This document shows positions 30,178 through 39,455 of a stretch of 64,000 nt of DNA, in pieces. The stretch is from Candidatus Liberibacter africanus PTSAPSY (GTDB lineage Bacteria > Pseudomonadota > Alphaproteobacteria > Rhizobiales > Rhizobiaceae). The first letter of the stretch is position 1; each line of letters opens with the position of its first letter. The position numbers and the translations under genes were made by a program. The stretch is taken from NCBI RefSeq assembly GCF_001021085.1, contig NZ_CP004021.1, positions 580,001-644,000 on the forward strand. The letters are read 5' to 3'. The notes under the pieces are model-generated. The model ran no database searches. It was given only the letters and a program-made list of their open reading frames with translations, and was not told where the DNA came from.

Positions 30178-31524
30178 ATGCCATTTTTTTGCAAAAAAAA
30201 TCCGACGGAATCATCACAGTCTGTTGGTCTTCGAGGTATTATTGATATCCCAGGGGATAGATGTCTTTCGCATTTTTCGATGATATTAGGGGGTATCGCT
30301 TCAGGAAGAACTCAGATTAGAGGATTGCTTGAAAGTGATGATGTGCTCAATACAATGAGGATGATGAACTATTTAGGGGCGCATTTTACAAAAAAAAATA
30401 GTGAATGGATTGTGGATGGTGTTGGCAATGGATGTTTATTATCTCCCAAATATCCATTGAATTTCAAGAATTTCGACATGGGATATGAGCTCATGATGGG
30501 CCTTGTTGGTGTATATGACTTTGAAACTTTTTTTAAAGGAGGGAGAAAGGTTTCACAAGAGATAATCGAATATATTTTAACTCCTTTGCGTCAGATGGGG
30601 GTTCAAGTAATTCCTCACAGAGAAGGTTGCTTTTCAGTAGCTTTGCGCGGCCCAAGAACGCCCAATCCAATTTCGTATATATCTCCTTTGGCTTTACCAC
30701 AAGTGAAATCAGCTGTTTTATTAGCAGGGCTTAATACTCCGGGTATAACCGAGGTTGTTGAGCCTGTGAAGACGCAGAATCATATGGAAATTCTCCTCAG
30801 GGAATTTGGGGTTGATTTAATGATCAACTCTAATACAAGCGAAGATTATTCAGTGAAAATAAAAGGAAGAGGAAGTATTTCAGGGTGTAATTTAAAAATA
30901 CCGGGAGATCCTTCTTTGGCTTTATTTCCATTAGCCGCTGCTTTGTTGATTCCCGAATCTGATATAAAAATTTTAAATGTATTAATTAATCCATTGCGTA
31001 TTGGATCAATTAATATCTTGCAAGAAATGGGGGCTGATATTAATTTTTCGAATCATCGCATTGAAAATGGTGAAAATGTTGCTGATATTCAAGTTCGCTT
31101 TTCCAACCTCAAAGGAATTACAATATCTGAGGATCGTGTGTCGTTTGCAATAGATGAATATCCTATTTTATTGGTGATTTCTGCTTTTGCTGAAGGGAAA
31201 ACGATTATGAAGGGATTGGGGAAATTAATGAGATCAAAGCAATTTTCTTCGCTCCTTGAGTGCTTTAAAATTAACAATGTTCAATATGAAAAAGGCGAAG
31301 ATTATTTAGTTGTTATGGGTATGCCTAAGGGAAAAGGGTTGGGATCTAGCGCGGGGCATGTGGTGCGATCTAATTTTGATTGTATAACTATGAGTTTTCT
31401 TATTATGGGACTTGCATCAGAACATTCGATTTTCGTTGATGATTGTAGTGATACGTCTGCCATTTTCCCAAATTTTATAAATTTAATGCAGGGACTGGGT
31501 GCTAGAATCGAATGGATAGATTAG
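30178..31524 (+). CDS. aroA: EPSP synthase (AroA) homologue lacking key active-site residues
   Basis: AroA normally joins PEP to shikimate-3-phosphate. This 448-residue frame aligns along its whole length with the class II (Agrobacterium CP4-like) enzymes: GIASGRTQIRGLLESDDVLNT, MGLVGVYDF, LRGPRTPNPISY, QVKSAVLLAGLNTPGIT and IDEYPIL. Key positions differ. The family PGDKSISHR is PGDRCLSHF (25-33), so K is R, S is C and R is F. NAATGCR is NFDMGYE (98-104), so R is E. The KRPMGR block is QEIIEY (127-132). VKESDR is LMRSKQ (350-355), losing the catalytic K, E and R. LDHR is NFDC (399-402). The aspartate D326 survives. The frame is intact and its end overlaps cmk by 13 bp. It looks like a pseudoenzyme or a protein with a changed role. 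Confidence 0.88.
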   Translation: MPFFCKKNPTESSQSVGLRGIIDIPGDRCLSHFSMILGGIASGRTQIRGLLESDDVLNTMRMMNYLGAHFTKKNSEWIVDGVGNGCLLSPKYPLNFKNFDMGYELMMGLVGVYDFETFFKGGRKVSQEIIEYILTPLRQMGVQVIPHREGCFSVALRGPRTPNPISYISPLALPQVKSAVLLAGLNTPGITEVVEPVKTQNHMEILLREFGVDLMINSNTSEDYSVKIKGRGSISGCNLKIPGDPSLALFPLAAALLIPESDIKILNVLINPLRIGSINILQEMGADINFSNHRIENGENVADIQVRFSNLKGITISEDRVSFAIDEYPILLVISAFAEGKTIMKGLGKLMRSKQFSSLLECFKINNVQYEKGEDYLVVMGMPKGKGLGSSAGHVVRSNFDCITMSFLIMGLASEHSIFVDDCSDTSAIFPNFINLMQGLGARIEWID

Positions 31525-32168
31525 AGCTAAGCAATAATGTGATTATTGCCGTTGATGGCACTGCTGCTGCAGGCAAAGGAGTGCTGTCTCGTTTTATTTC
31601 GCTTGAATATGGGTTTCATTATCTTGAAACTGGGTTAATTTATCGAGCTGTTGCGAAAAAAATTTTAGATGCTGGAATATCGTTGAATGATGCGGGGGCG
31701 GCAACAAAAATAGCGCAGAACATTGTTTTATCTGATTTGGATAAAAAACAACTTTCATCGCATGCTATTGCTAATGCGGCTTCGGACTTAGCTTCACTGG
31801 CATCTGTTCGTGATGCATTAATTAATTTTCAAAGGTCTTTTGCTCAGAAAAATCCGGGGGTAATTCTCGATGGAAGGGATATAGGGACTAATGTTTGTCC
31901 CAATGCTCAGGTAAAATTTTATGTAACAGCTTCTTTAGAAGTACGGGCACGGAGGCGTTATAATGAAATGATTTCCAATGGAGAAAAAATTAATTATACA
32001 AAGGTTCTTGAGGATTTACGAAAACGTGATAATCAAGATAAAAATCGGAATTATTGCCCGCTTATACGAGATAAAGACGCTTATTTTTTTGATACATCAG
32101 AGATGAATATAATTGCTATGTGTAAAGTTGCGAAAGGACTTATTGACACAAGGCTTTGCAACGGGTAA
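31512..32168 (+). CDS. cmk: Cytidylate kinase
   Basis: Cmk phosphorylates CMP and dCMP. The 218-residue P-loop kinase starts in the end of aroA (overlap 13 bp, reading ATGGATAGATTAG). It has the loop VDGTAAAGKGVLSRFI, the monophosphate-binding DGRDIGT and the lid-type RARRRYNE. The usual loop reads G-P-A-A-S-G-K-G; here T and A replace P and S, a mild change. Its retention next to a damaged aroA may explain why that frame is kept open. rpsA follows after 120 bp. Confidence 0.95.
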   Translation: MDRLELSNNVIIAVDGTAAAGKGVLSRFISLEYGFHYLETGLIYRAVAKKILDAGISLNDAGAATKIAQNIVLSDLDKKQLSSHAIANAASDLASLASVRDALINFQRSFAQKNPGVILDGRDIGTNVCPNAQVKFYVTASLEVRARRRYNEMISNGEKINYTKVLEDLRKRDNQDKNRNYCPLIRDKDAYFFDTSEMNIIAMCKVAKGLIDTRLCNG

Positions 32169-32288
32169 AAGTCGTTATCCTTTTTTTTCTTTTTTCTATT
32201 AGATGCTATTAATTTTTCTTGTGATCTGATATGAAGAATATTAAGAAAGATAGGTTGCAGTTTTTTTATTTCTATTAATGGAGTATCG

Positions 32289-34013
32289 ATGTCTTTTACC
32301 AGTCCGTCCCGCGATGATTTTGCCACACTTCTTGAGGAGAGCTTTTCTAAGAAGGATCTTGCTGAGAATTGTGTAACTAAGGGTACGGTTGTAGCTCTAG
32401 AGAAAGATGTTGTAGTTGTCGATGTTGGGCTAAAATTTGAGGGGCGTATCCCTTTAAGAGAGTTCATGGGGAAAGGTCAGGAAGTTCCCGTAAAAGTTGG
32501 CGATGAAGTAGAAGTTTATGTTGAACGTACCGAGAATTCTTTTGGTGAGGCTGTCTTTTCGCGAGATAAAGCGTTGCGCGAAGGAGTATGGGAGAAGATA
32601 GAAGCGAAGTTTGCGGCGGGCGAGAGAATCGAAGGAGTGATATTCAATCAGGTTAAAGGCGGTTTGACGGTTGATCTTAACGGAGAAATTGCGTTCTTGC
32701 CTAGATCGCAGATAGATATGCGTCCTGTAAGGGATGTTACGCCTCTTATGCATGAGCCACAGCTTTTTGAAATTTTAAAGATGGATAAAAGACGTGGTAA
32801 TATCGTTGTTTCACGCCGTGCTGTTTTGGAAGAATCTCGTGCTGAGCAACGTTCTGAAATAGTGCAGAAGCTTGAAGAAGGGCAGATTATTGAGGGTATA
32901 GTCAAGAATATTACGGATTACGGTGCATTTGTAGATTTGTGCGGCGTTGATGGTTTGTTGCATGTTACTGATATAGCATGGCATCGTATTCAGCACCCTT
33001 CAAAAGTTTTGAGCATAGGCCAACAAGTTAAAGTAAAGATCATACGGATAAATCAGGAGACGCATCGGATATCTCTTGGAATGAAACAACTAGAGAAAAA
33101 TCCTTGGGACGATATCAAGGATCGTTACGTTGAAGAAAGTAAAGTTACGGGTACTGTTACAAACATTACAGATTATGGAGCATTCATTGAATTAGAGGCT
33201 GGTATTGAGGGATTAGCTCATATTTCTGAAATATCATGGACGAAGAAGAATATTCATCCTAGTAAGATTCTTTCTGTTGGACAGCAGGTTGAGGTTGTTA
33301 TTTTAGAGGTTAATCCTGTTAGAAAAAGAATTTCTCTTGGATTAAAACAAGCGCTTGTGAATCCTTGGGAAGCGTTCTCTAAGAGTCATCCGGTTGGCAC
33401 AGAGGTTGAAGGTGAAATTAAGAATAAGACTGAGTTTGGATTATTTATTGGTCTGGATGATAACTTAGATGGGATGGTGCATCTTTCTGATCTTGATTGG
33501 AATCGTCCAGGAGAAAAAGTGATCGGAGAGTATGCTAAAGGAGATGTGGTTAAAGCTGTTGTTCTAGATGTTGATATTGAGAAAGAGCGTATATCTTTAG
33601 GCATAAAACAACTTAATGGCTCTGCTCCAGACATTGTCGATTCTATGAGTAATTTGCGCAAGAATACAGTCGTATCGTGTGAAGTGATCGCCGTTAATGA
33701 AGGTGGTATAGAAGTTTCACTTATTGATTACAAGGGTGTTGATTCCTTTATACGTCGTTCTGATTTATCAAGAGATCGTGTAGATCAAGATACAGGTCGT
33801 TTTTCCAAAGGACAAATAGTAGATGCTCGTGTCGTAAATGTTTCTAAGAAAGACGGTAAAGTATCTTTATCTATAAAAGCTTTGGAAATAGCGGAAGAAA
33901 AGGGTGCTATTGCGCAGTTCGGCTCTTCAGATTCAGGCGCTTCGCTCGGTGATATATTAGGAATGGCCTTTAAAAATCGTGGTAATAATTCCGATGATTC
34001 CCAGGAAGATTAA
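32289..34013 (+). CDS. rpsA: 30S ribosomal protein S1
   Basis: S1 recruits mRNA to the small subunit. The 574-residue protein contains six S1 RNA-binding repeats. The most conserved are the third and fourth, with NITDYGAFVDL/LLHVTDIAW and NITDYGAFIELEAGIEGLAHISEISW. The N-terminal DDFATLLEESF block, for ribosome attachment through S2, is present. Length is normal for alphaproteobacteria. GGAG lies 4 bp before ATG 32289. It is the last gene of aroA-cmk-rpsA. Confidence 0.97.
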   Translation: MSFTSPSRDDFATLLEESFSKKDLAENCVTKGTVVALEKDVVVVDVGLKFEGRIPLREFMGKGQEVPVKVGDEVEVYVERTENSFGEAVFSRDKALREGVWEKIEAKFAAGERIEGVIFNQVKGGLTVDLNGEIAFLPRSQIDMRPVRDVTPLMHEPQLFEILKMDKRRGNIVVSRRAVLEESRAEQRSEIVQKLEEGQIIEGIVKNITDYGAFVDLCGVDGLLHVTDIAWHRIQHPSKVLSIGQQVKVKIIRINQETHRISLGMKQLEKNPWDDIKDRYVEESKVTGTVTNITDYGAFIELEAGIEGLAHISEISWTKKNIHPSKILSVGQQVEVVILEVNPVRKRISLGLKQALVNPWEAFSKSHPVGTEVEGEIKNKTEFGLFIGLDDNLDGMVHLSDLDWNRPGEKVIGEYAKGDVVKAVVLDVDIEKERISLGIKQLNGSAPDIVDSMSNLRKNTVVSCEVIAVNEGGIEVSLIDYKGVDSFIRRSDLSRDRVDQDTGRFSKGQIVDARVVNVSKKDGKVSLSIKALEIAEEKGAIAQFGSSDSGASLGDILGMAFKNRGNNSDDSQED

Positions 34014-34111
34014 TGGGATTTTTCTTCGCACAGTCTTGTGTTGATTAAAATTTTTGTGGATTGTAACGGTGATATTTTTCGATGTATGAATTTAGGTCTC
34101 TTCAACAATAG

Positions 34112-34200
34112 GACAGATGGCCGAGTGGTCTAAGGCGCACGCCTGGAACGCGTGTATATGTGAAAGCGTATCGAGGGTTCGAATCCCTCTCTGTCCGCCA
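34112..34200 (+). tRNA. tRNA-Ser (GGA)
   Basis: This is a class II tRNA of 89 nt with a long variable arm. The acceptor GGACAGA pairs with TCTGTCC, the anticodon loop is CTGGAAC with GGA, the T arm has GGTTCGAATCC, and CCA is encoded. It lies 98 bp after rpsA. Confidence 0.97.
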
Positions 34201-34722
34201 TTGAATGATTTAAGTTACTACTAAATTAAAGTCATGAATGATTAGTTGCTTGTAAATCGTATAATATTACTTTTAACACATAAGTTTTTGCTATTTGAGC
34301 AGCTTTATGGGCAGTTTTTGCATATCTTCACCTTATATAGAATTTTGGTATATCTTTTTTTCGATATTTCCATAAATACTGTTGTAAGAATTAGCTATAA
34401 CTGTTTATCTTTCTTTGTAATTTGTAATTTGTAATTTGTAATTTATCAGAATCATGATTCGTTTTTATTTTGCTTATTACAAGCGATTTTAGATAGATTA
34501 AAGAATAAGGATATAAGCGTTTTCCCTTGTTTTGGATAACAAATGGATATGATATTTTTTCTTCCTATTCGCGAATCAGATTTTCATAATGTTAGGGAAA
34601 ACATTCATTTTAAGGATAATCTTGTCCTTTATTGCATTTATTCTGATGTTGATGCAGATGCATTGTCATTCTCATGCAGTTTGATTATGTCGCTTCTTTT
34701 ACGAGAAACAGTGGTTGTTCTT
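34201..34722. other. Noncoding gap with heptamer repeat
   Basis: These 522 bp lie between tRNA-Ser and the 3' end of pncB. A 63-codon plus-strand frame (34543-34734) runs into the pncB gene and matches nothing I know; I treat it as chance. The only structure seen is the four-copy heptamer at 34417. Confidence 0.5.
34417..34444. repeat. Heptanucleotide tandem repeat, 4 copies (GTAATTT)
   Basis: Four perfect GTAATTT units lie in the intergenic region downstream of pncB. A second heptamer array lies upstream of the same gene. Confidence 0.97.
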
Positions 34723-35964
34723 TTATTTGAATAGTTCTGTATAGCGTTTAATTTCGGCGTTGTCCCCTGTTGTTTTATCTGGATCATCAGATAATTTGAC
34801 GACATTTTTATTATTTGCCATTGTGACTTTGCACACAATTTGCAATTTTTCTATTTGTAAATTTTTATCAGGCATACAATCAAAATCATTTGTGAGATTT
34901 GTTCCCCATCCAAAGATCATTTGAACACGGTTTTCGAAGTGTTTATAAATATTAATGATTGAATTAACATCAAGATTGTCTGAGAAAACCAAGAGTTTAT
35001 TTTGTGGATTACAATTCATCTTTTTCCACCAAGAAATGATTTTTTCTCCTCCCTCAATGGGAGATGCACTGTCATGACGAAATCCTTTCCATTTTGCTAT
35101 CCAAGAAGGAGCGTGTTCTAAGAAGAAATCAGTCCCGAAAGAGTCAGGTAATGCTATAAGTAAATTGTCGTCATACAATTTATTCCATTGTTGCATCATT
35201 TGATAAGGAGCATTTTGGGTTTCTATATCTGTTGGGGCAATTGCGCTGGCTACCATAGGTAGTTCATGTGCACTAGTCCCAATGGCATTTATCTTATAAT
35301 TCATTGCAAGCATAGTATTAGATGTGCCAAGAAATGAATCTTTCATACCTTCTTGTAAAGATTCTATGCACCATTTTTGCCATATGAGAGAGTGCCGTCG
35401 ACGTGTTCCAAAATCAGCTATCTTCAATCCAGGACAATTTTTTAACTTTATAATCTTAGATAAAAGTTTGTCTTTTGCTTGGGCGTACATTCGATCTATA
35501 GAAAAAGGATTCATTGAGCGAATAGTTGCGCGTGCATAAAGTGTGTTTATTATAATTAAGGAAGGAATTTCCCATAAAGTAACATCTTTCCATAATCCAT
35601 GAAACTCAAGAATATAATGTCCTTTTTTATGTGAAAGATCATATTCTGGCAGTTGAAAATTAGAAAGCCATGATAGAAATTTCGGTTCAAAAATTTGTTT
35701 TTTACCATAAAAAATATTATCAGTAAGCCATATTTTCTCTTTTTCGGTTATTCGTAAAGAGCGAGCATGATCCAATTGATCGCGTAACTCAGATTCGTCT
35801 ATTTTATCTGATAAGTACAATTTTGGTTGGCGGTTAATTAGTGAAAATGTAACATTAATATTTGGATAGAACTTCCAAATTAATTGTAACATAAGCAATT
35901 TATAAAAATCTGTATCCAGCAAGCTATTGATTATAGGATTGTACTTTGATAAATATTCTTTCAT
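34723..35964 (-). CDS. pncB: Nicotinate phosphoribosyltransferase
   Basis: PncB converts nicotinate to nicotinate mononucleotide in NAD salvage. The 413 residues include DTDFYKLLMLQLIW near the N-terminus, the FGTRRRHS phosphate-binding region, and the phosphorylated histidine in GTSAHELPMV. SDNLDVNSIINIY and IFGWGTNLTNDF are conserved downstream. The gene is monocistronic. In a host-dependent organism this salvage step may replace de novo NAD synthesis; that is inference. Confidence 0.95.
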   Translation of the reverse strand: MKEYLSKYNPIINSLLDTDFYKLLMLQLIWKFYPNINVTFSLINRQPKLYLSDKIDESELRDQLDHARSLRITEKEKIWLTDNIFYGKKQIFEPKFLSWLSNFQLPEYDLSHKKGHYILEFHGLWKDVTLWEIPSLIIINTLYARATIRSMNPFSIDRMYAQAKDKLLSKIIKLKNCPGLKIADFGTRRRHSLIWQKWCIESLQEGMKDSFLGTSNTMLAMNYKINAIGTSAHELPMVASAIAPTDIETQNAPYQMMQQWNKLYDDNLLIALPDSFGTDFFLEHAPSWIAKWKGFRHDSASPIEGGEKIISWWKKMNCNPQNKLLVFSDNLDVNSIINIYKHFENRVQMIFGWGTNLTNDFDCMPDKNLQIEKLQIVCKVTMANNKNVVKLSDDPDKTTGDNAEIKRYTELFK

Positions 35965-36050
35965 AGGAGTGTTCCTCTTTTTAAGAAAGAGTTTGTTTTA
36001 TTATCACGGTGTATCATTTCACACTAGATAGCTCATTAGAATTGTATTTG

Positions 36051-36078
36051 TTATTTGTTATTTGTTATTTGTTATTTG
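36051..36078. repeat. Heptanucleotide tandem repeat, 4 copies (TTATTTG)
   Basis: Four perfect TTATTTG units lie here, with imperfect partial units on both sides (from about 36044 to 36082). They sit about 87 bp upstream of the pncB start and 156 bp upstream of dnaN, so copy number changes could alter either promoter. Confidence 0.97.
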
Positions 36079-36233
36079 TTGCTTGATTCGTATTGTTGAC
36101 TAGCAACTATAGGTACGACCAGTATCGTTTTATCAATAAGTAATTTATTAAAATAAATTGATGGATTATATTTTTTCAGATGATATAATCGCATTAAATT
36201 ATTAGGATATTATGGATAAATGCTAGGTTTATA

Positions 36234-37349
36234 ATGGATATCACTGTTGAGCGTTCTGATATACTTGAAAATTTAGGTCATGCTTGTAGGATTATCGAGC
36301 GCAAGAGTACTATACCTGTCTCTTGTCATGTTTCTCTGCAGGCAGATAATGGTCTTTTGAAGATGAAAGCCAGTGGCCCTGAAATTGAAATTACAGCAAC
36401 AATACCTGCTAGCATTCATATTTCTGGTTTTACCACTGTTTCTGCGCATCTTTTGTATGAAATCGTGCGTAAGATGCCAGATGGTTCGCATATTTCTTTT
36501 TCTAAGAGTGATAAAAATGAAACGCAATTATTAGTTAGATCTGGAAGTTCAGAATTTTACTTGCAATCTTACTTAGAATCAGAATTATCGAGCCAAGAAG
36601 AAGAAGAATATGTGTATTCTTTTGATATTGTGTCCGATGTCTTAAAAAATCTTATAGATAATACACATTTTGCTATGGCCACTGAAGAAATTAGATATTA
36701 CTTAAATGGTATTTTTTTTCATATTAATGAAGAGGATATGACGTTATGCGCTGTGGCAACGGATGGGCATCGTTTGGCAGTATCGAAGGTCGTCATTGAA
36801 GATAAAATTGTGAAGATGCCGAGTATTATTGTTCCTCGTAAGGCGGTAGGTGAAATCCAAAGGATTCTTTCTGCCAAAAATTTGACTGTGAAAGTTAGTA
36901 TTTCTGAATCACGCATTCATCTAGATATAGGTTCTCTTTCCATGAATATAAGGCTGATAGATGGAGAATTCCCTAATTATCAGAATGTCATCCCCCATAA
37001 TAATGATAAAGAATTACGAGTTAATTGTAGTAATTTGAGACAAGCTGTTGATCGCGTGTCGACAATATCGTCTGTGCGGAGTCAAGCGGTCAAATTATCT
37101 CTATCTTCTGATAAATTATGTATGACGGTTGATAATCCTGATATGGGAAAAGCAATAGAGAATATGAATGTAAATTATAATAGTTGTCCTATGGATATTT
37201 GTTTTAATTATAAATATTTATTGGAAATAATTAATAATATTTCAGACGAGGAGGTTGTTTTTCAATTAGATAGTTCTAATTCTTCTGCGTTTATAAAAGG
37301 CATGCAGACAACTAATGCCTTTTATGTTTTGATGCCTATGAGGATATAG
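36234..37349 (+). CDS. dnaN: DNA polymerase III beta subunit (sliding clamp)
   Basis: The dimeric clamp holds the replicative polymerase on DNA. The 371-residue length covers the three repeated clamp domains. Visible blocks are RILSAKNLTVKVS, LIDGEFPNYQNVIP (about 240-253) and the C-terminal hydrophobic-pocket segment ending YVLMPMRI, close to the usual PMR-[LVI]. It stands apart from dnaA and recF, as is common in rhizobia. It starts at ATG 36234. Confidence 0.97.
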   Translation: MDITVERSDILENLGHACRIIERKSTIPVSCHVSLQADNGLLKMKASGPEIEITATIPASIHISGFTTVSAHLLYEIVRKMPDGSHISFSKSDKNETQLLVRSGSSEFYLQSYLESELSSQEEEEYVYSFDIVSDVLKNLIDNTHFAMATEEIRYYLNGIFFHINEEDMTLCAVATDGHRLAVSKVVIEDKIVKMPSIIVPRKAVGEIQRILSAKNLTVKVSISESRIHLDIGSLSMNIRLIDGEFPNYQNVIPHNNDKELRVNCSNLRQAVDRVSTISSVRSQAVKLSLSSDKLCMTVDNPDMGKAIENMNVNYNSCPMDICFNYKYLLEIINNISDEEVVFQLDSSNSSAFIKGMQTTNAFYVLMPMRI

Positions 37350-37461
37350 TGAGTAAAATTTAAAATAGATGCGACAAATAATATACGGTATGGATTGTAA
37401 TTTTCGGGTTATGAATTATCTTATCCTTGATTGAATATGTTTTGTACGTTAGATGGAAACT

Positions 37462-37489
37462 CTAGATTAATAAAACTAGATTAATAAAT
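37462..37489. repeat. 14-bp tandem duplication
   Basis: CTAGATTAATAAA followed by A/T occurs twice (37462-37475 and 37476-37489), 30 bp before the pyrF start codon. Confidence 0.93.
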
Positions 37490-37518
37490 AAGACATTGGT
37501 GAATAGGTCTTTGAGTAA

Positions 37519-38241
37519 ATGAATACTGCGTTAAGTATTAAAGATTTCGCAAGAATGAATCATCTTATCGTTGGACTTGATCTTCCAACGATAAAGGACG
37601 CGGAAAGAATCGTATCAGTTTTAGGTGATACGGTGACCTTTTATAAAATAGGATATCATTTAGCTTTTGCAGGAGGATTAGAATTAGCGCGTGATTTAGT
37701 TTCAGATGGCAAAAATATTTTTTTGGATATGAAATTATTTGATATACAAAGTTCTGTAGTCGCGGCTATTGAGCATATAGCAAACATGGGGATTACGATG
37801 TTAACAGTACACGCATATCCTCAAATTATGCGCATAGCTGCGGATGTTGCTCGTGATAGAGGTATTTGCTTGCTTGCTGTGACTGTGTTAACTTCAATGG
37901 ATGATTCTGATCTCAGAGAATCTGGTTATGAAAAGAATATATCTACCATGGTGAGAATGCGTGCAGTCCAAGCAAGTGAGATGGGAATGGGAGGCGTAGT
38001 ATGTTCTCCTCAAGAAGCTCAGATGGTACGAAAAGTAGTAGGCAATAATATGGTGGTTGTGACTCCAGGTATTAGGATGTTAGGTAGTGCGACAGATGGT
38101 CAAAAAAGATTTGCAACTCCAGAAACAGCATTAAAATATGGTGCTTCCCATATAGTTGTTTCTCGTCCTATTGTTAAGGCTTCGAACCCGTTATTTGTAG
38201 CTCAACAATTTCAGCGAGCTATTAGTATGGCTTTGTCATAG
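37519..38241 (+). CDS. pyrF: Orotidine 5'-phosphate decarboxylase
   Basis: PyrF makes UMP, the last step of de novo pyrimidine synthesis. This is a 240-residue TIM barrel. The catalytic D-x-K-x-x-D tetrad motif is present as FLDMKLFDIQSS (the usual H after K-L is F). VTPGIRMLG is the phosphate-binding loop and IVVSRPIVKASNP closes the site. ATG 37519 follows TTGAGTAA, a weak ribosome binding site. pyrD and carB of the same pathway are also in this window. Confidence 0.96.
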   Translation: MNTALSIKDFARMNHLIVGLDLPTIKDAERIVSVLGDTVTFYKIGYHLAFAGGLELARDLVSDGKNIFLDMKLFDIQSSVVAAIEHIANMGITMLTVHAYPQIMRIAADVARDRGICLLAVTVLTSMDDSDLRESGYEKNISTMVRMRAVQASEMGMGGVVCSPQEAQMVRKVVGNNMVVVTPGIRMLGSATDGQKRFATPETALKYGASHIVVSRPIVKASNPLFVAQQFQRAISMALS

Positions 38242-38455
38242 TATGTTAGGGTTATAGTTGGATTTTTTGAGAATAATTTTTATTTGCAAAAATCGGATTA
38301 TAATTTATAATTGGCGTTGTGTTTGGTTTATGTGGTGTGAATTTAAAGTATTTCTTTGCTTAGATTGGAGATTAAGGTCGTTAGGTGATGGGTGCTTTAA
38401 GAATATTGTTCTTTATTTTGTTCTATTAGAGGTATTTCTTTTTTAAGGAGTCAAA

Positions 38456-39232
38456 ATGTCTGATATTGGTAATTATCAAAGAGTTGTAAATTCGAAAGGT
38501 AGATTTGATACTACTGTTGATGAGGGTTTACGTTTGTATATGATTAAGGTTTACAACCTTATGGCTTTAGGACTTATCATCACAGGTGTTATGGCATTTT
38601 TGATTAGTAGTTTTGCAACTACTTTAGACCCAGCGGAATCAGTTGCACGTTTCCATGGTCTTATGTTGACGAGATTTGGAGTTATGATGTGTCAATCCCC
38701 ATTATCTTGGATAATTATGTTTGCGCCTTTGGGAGCAGTTCTTTTTATACAGTTGCGGTTGAATTCTTTAAGTAGTTCAGCACTGATGACATCCTTTCTT
38801 GTTTATTCTGCTCTCGTTGGGTTGTCTCTTTCCTATATATTTTTGATTTATACAAGTAAAAGTATTGTACAAACGTTTTTTATTACTTCTGCTTCTTTTG
38901 GTTGTTTATCTCTTTATGGTTATACAACAAAAAGGGATTTAGGTCCTATTGGATCTTTCCTCATAATGGGGCTTTTTGGAATTTGTTTAATAGGTTTAGT
39001 TAATATTTTTATGCGTTCTTCTTCAGTTGAATTGGCTTTAAGTGTTCTTGGTTTATTCATTTTCTCTGGTCTTACAGCCTATGATACCCAGAGGATCAAA
39101 GAAGGTTATTCAGAACATTGTGGTGCGAGTTATTTAGAGCGTCAATCTGTGATGGGAGCTTTGGTCCTTTATATGGATTTCATCAATATTTTCCTTTATC
39201 TCCTTAAGTTCACGGGAGGTAAAAGAGATTAG
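38456..39232 (+). CDS. BI-1/YccA family integral membrane protein
   Basis: The 258-residue protein has seven hydrophobic segments beginning near LMALGLIITGVMAFLIS, and ends with FINIFLYLLKFTGGKRD. SGLTAYDTQRIKEGY matches the Bax inhibitor-1 family signature. Bacterial members are linked to calcium leak and FtsH regulation; the role here is not known. AAGGAG lies just before ATG 38456. A strong terminator follows 20 bp after the stop. Confidence 0.93.
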   Translation: MSDIGNYQRVVNSKGRFDTTVDEGLRLYMIKVYNLMALGLIITGVMAFLISSFATTLDPAESVARFHGLMLTRFGVMMCQSPLSWIIMFAPLGAVLFIQLRLNSLSSSALMTSFLVYSALVGLSLSYIFLIYTSKSIVQTFFITSASFGCLSLYGYTTKRDLGPIGSFLIMGLFGICLIGLVNIFMRSSSVELALSVLGLFIFSGLTAYDTQRIKEGYSEHCGASYLERQSVMGALVLYMDFINIFLYLLKFTGGKRD

Positions 39233-39253
39233 CATAAAATAAGTTGCTAAATG

Positions 39254-39287
39254 AAAAGCGACCTAAGATTCATAGGTCGCTTTTTTA
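39254..39287 (+). terminator. Rho-independent terminator after the BI-1 family gene
   Basis: AAAAGCGACCT and AGGTCGCTTTT form an 11-bp stem around a nine-base loop, followed by a T run. This is the clearest terminator in the window. Confidence 0.93.
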
Positions 39288-39455
39288 TTATCTCGCTAAA
39301 TCAATAATTTATAGGTTTATAAATTTAAATGAAATTTAATGATGTTGTGATTGAAAAGATAAGTAATCCGATTTAATTTTTTTTTAGCGTATTCAAGTGT
39401 GATATTTTTAATTTTTATGTTCCTTTTAAATATTCTACGATAGAGGTGTGAATAG

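Noticed and set aside
34543..34734. A 63-codon plus-strand frame next to pncB
   Set aside because: It runs into the 3' end of pncB on the other strand and resembles nothing known.
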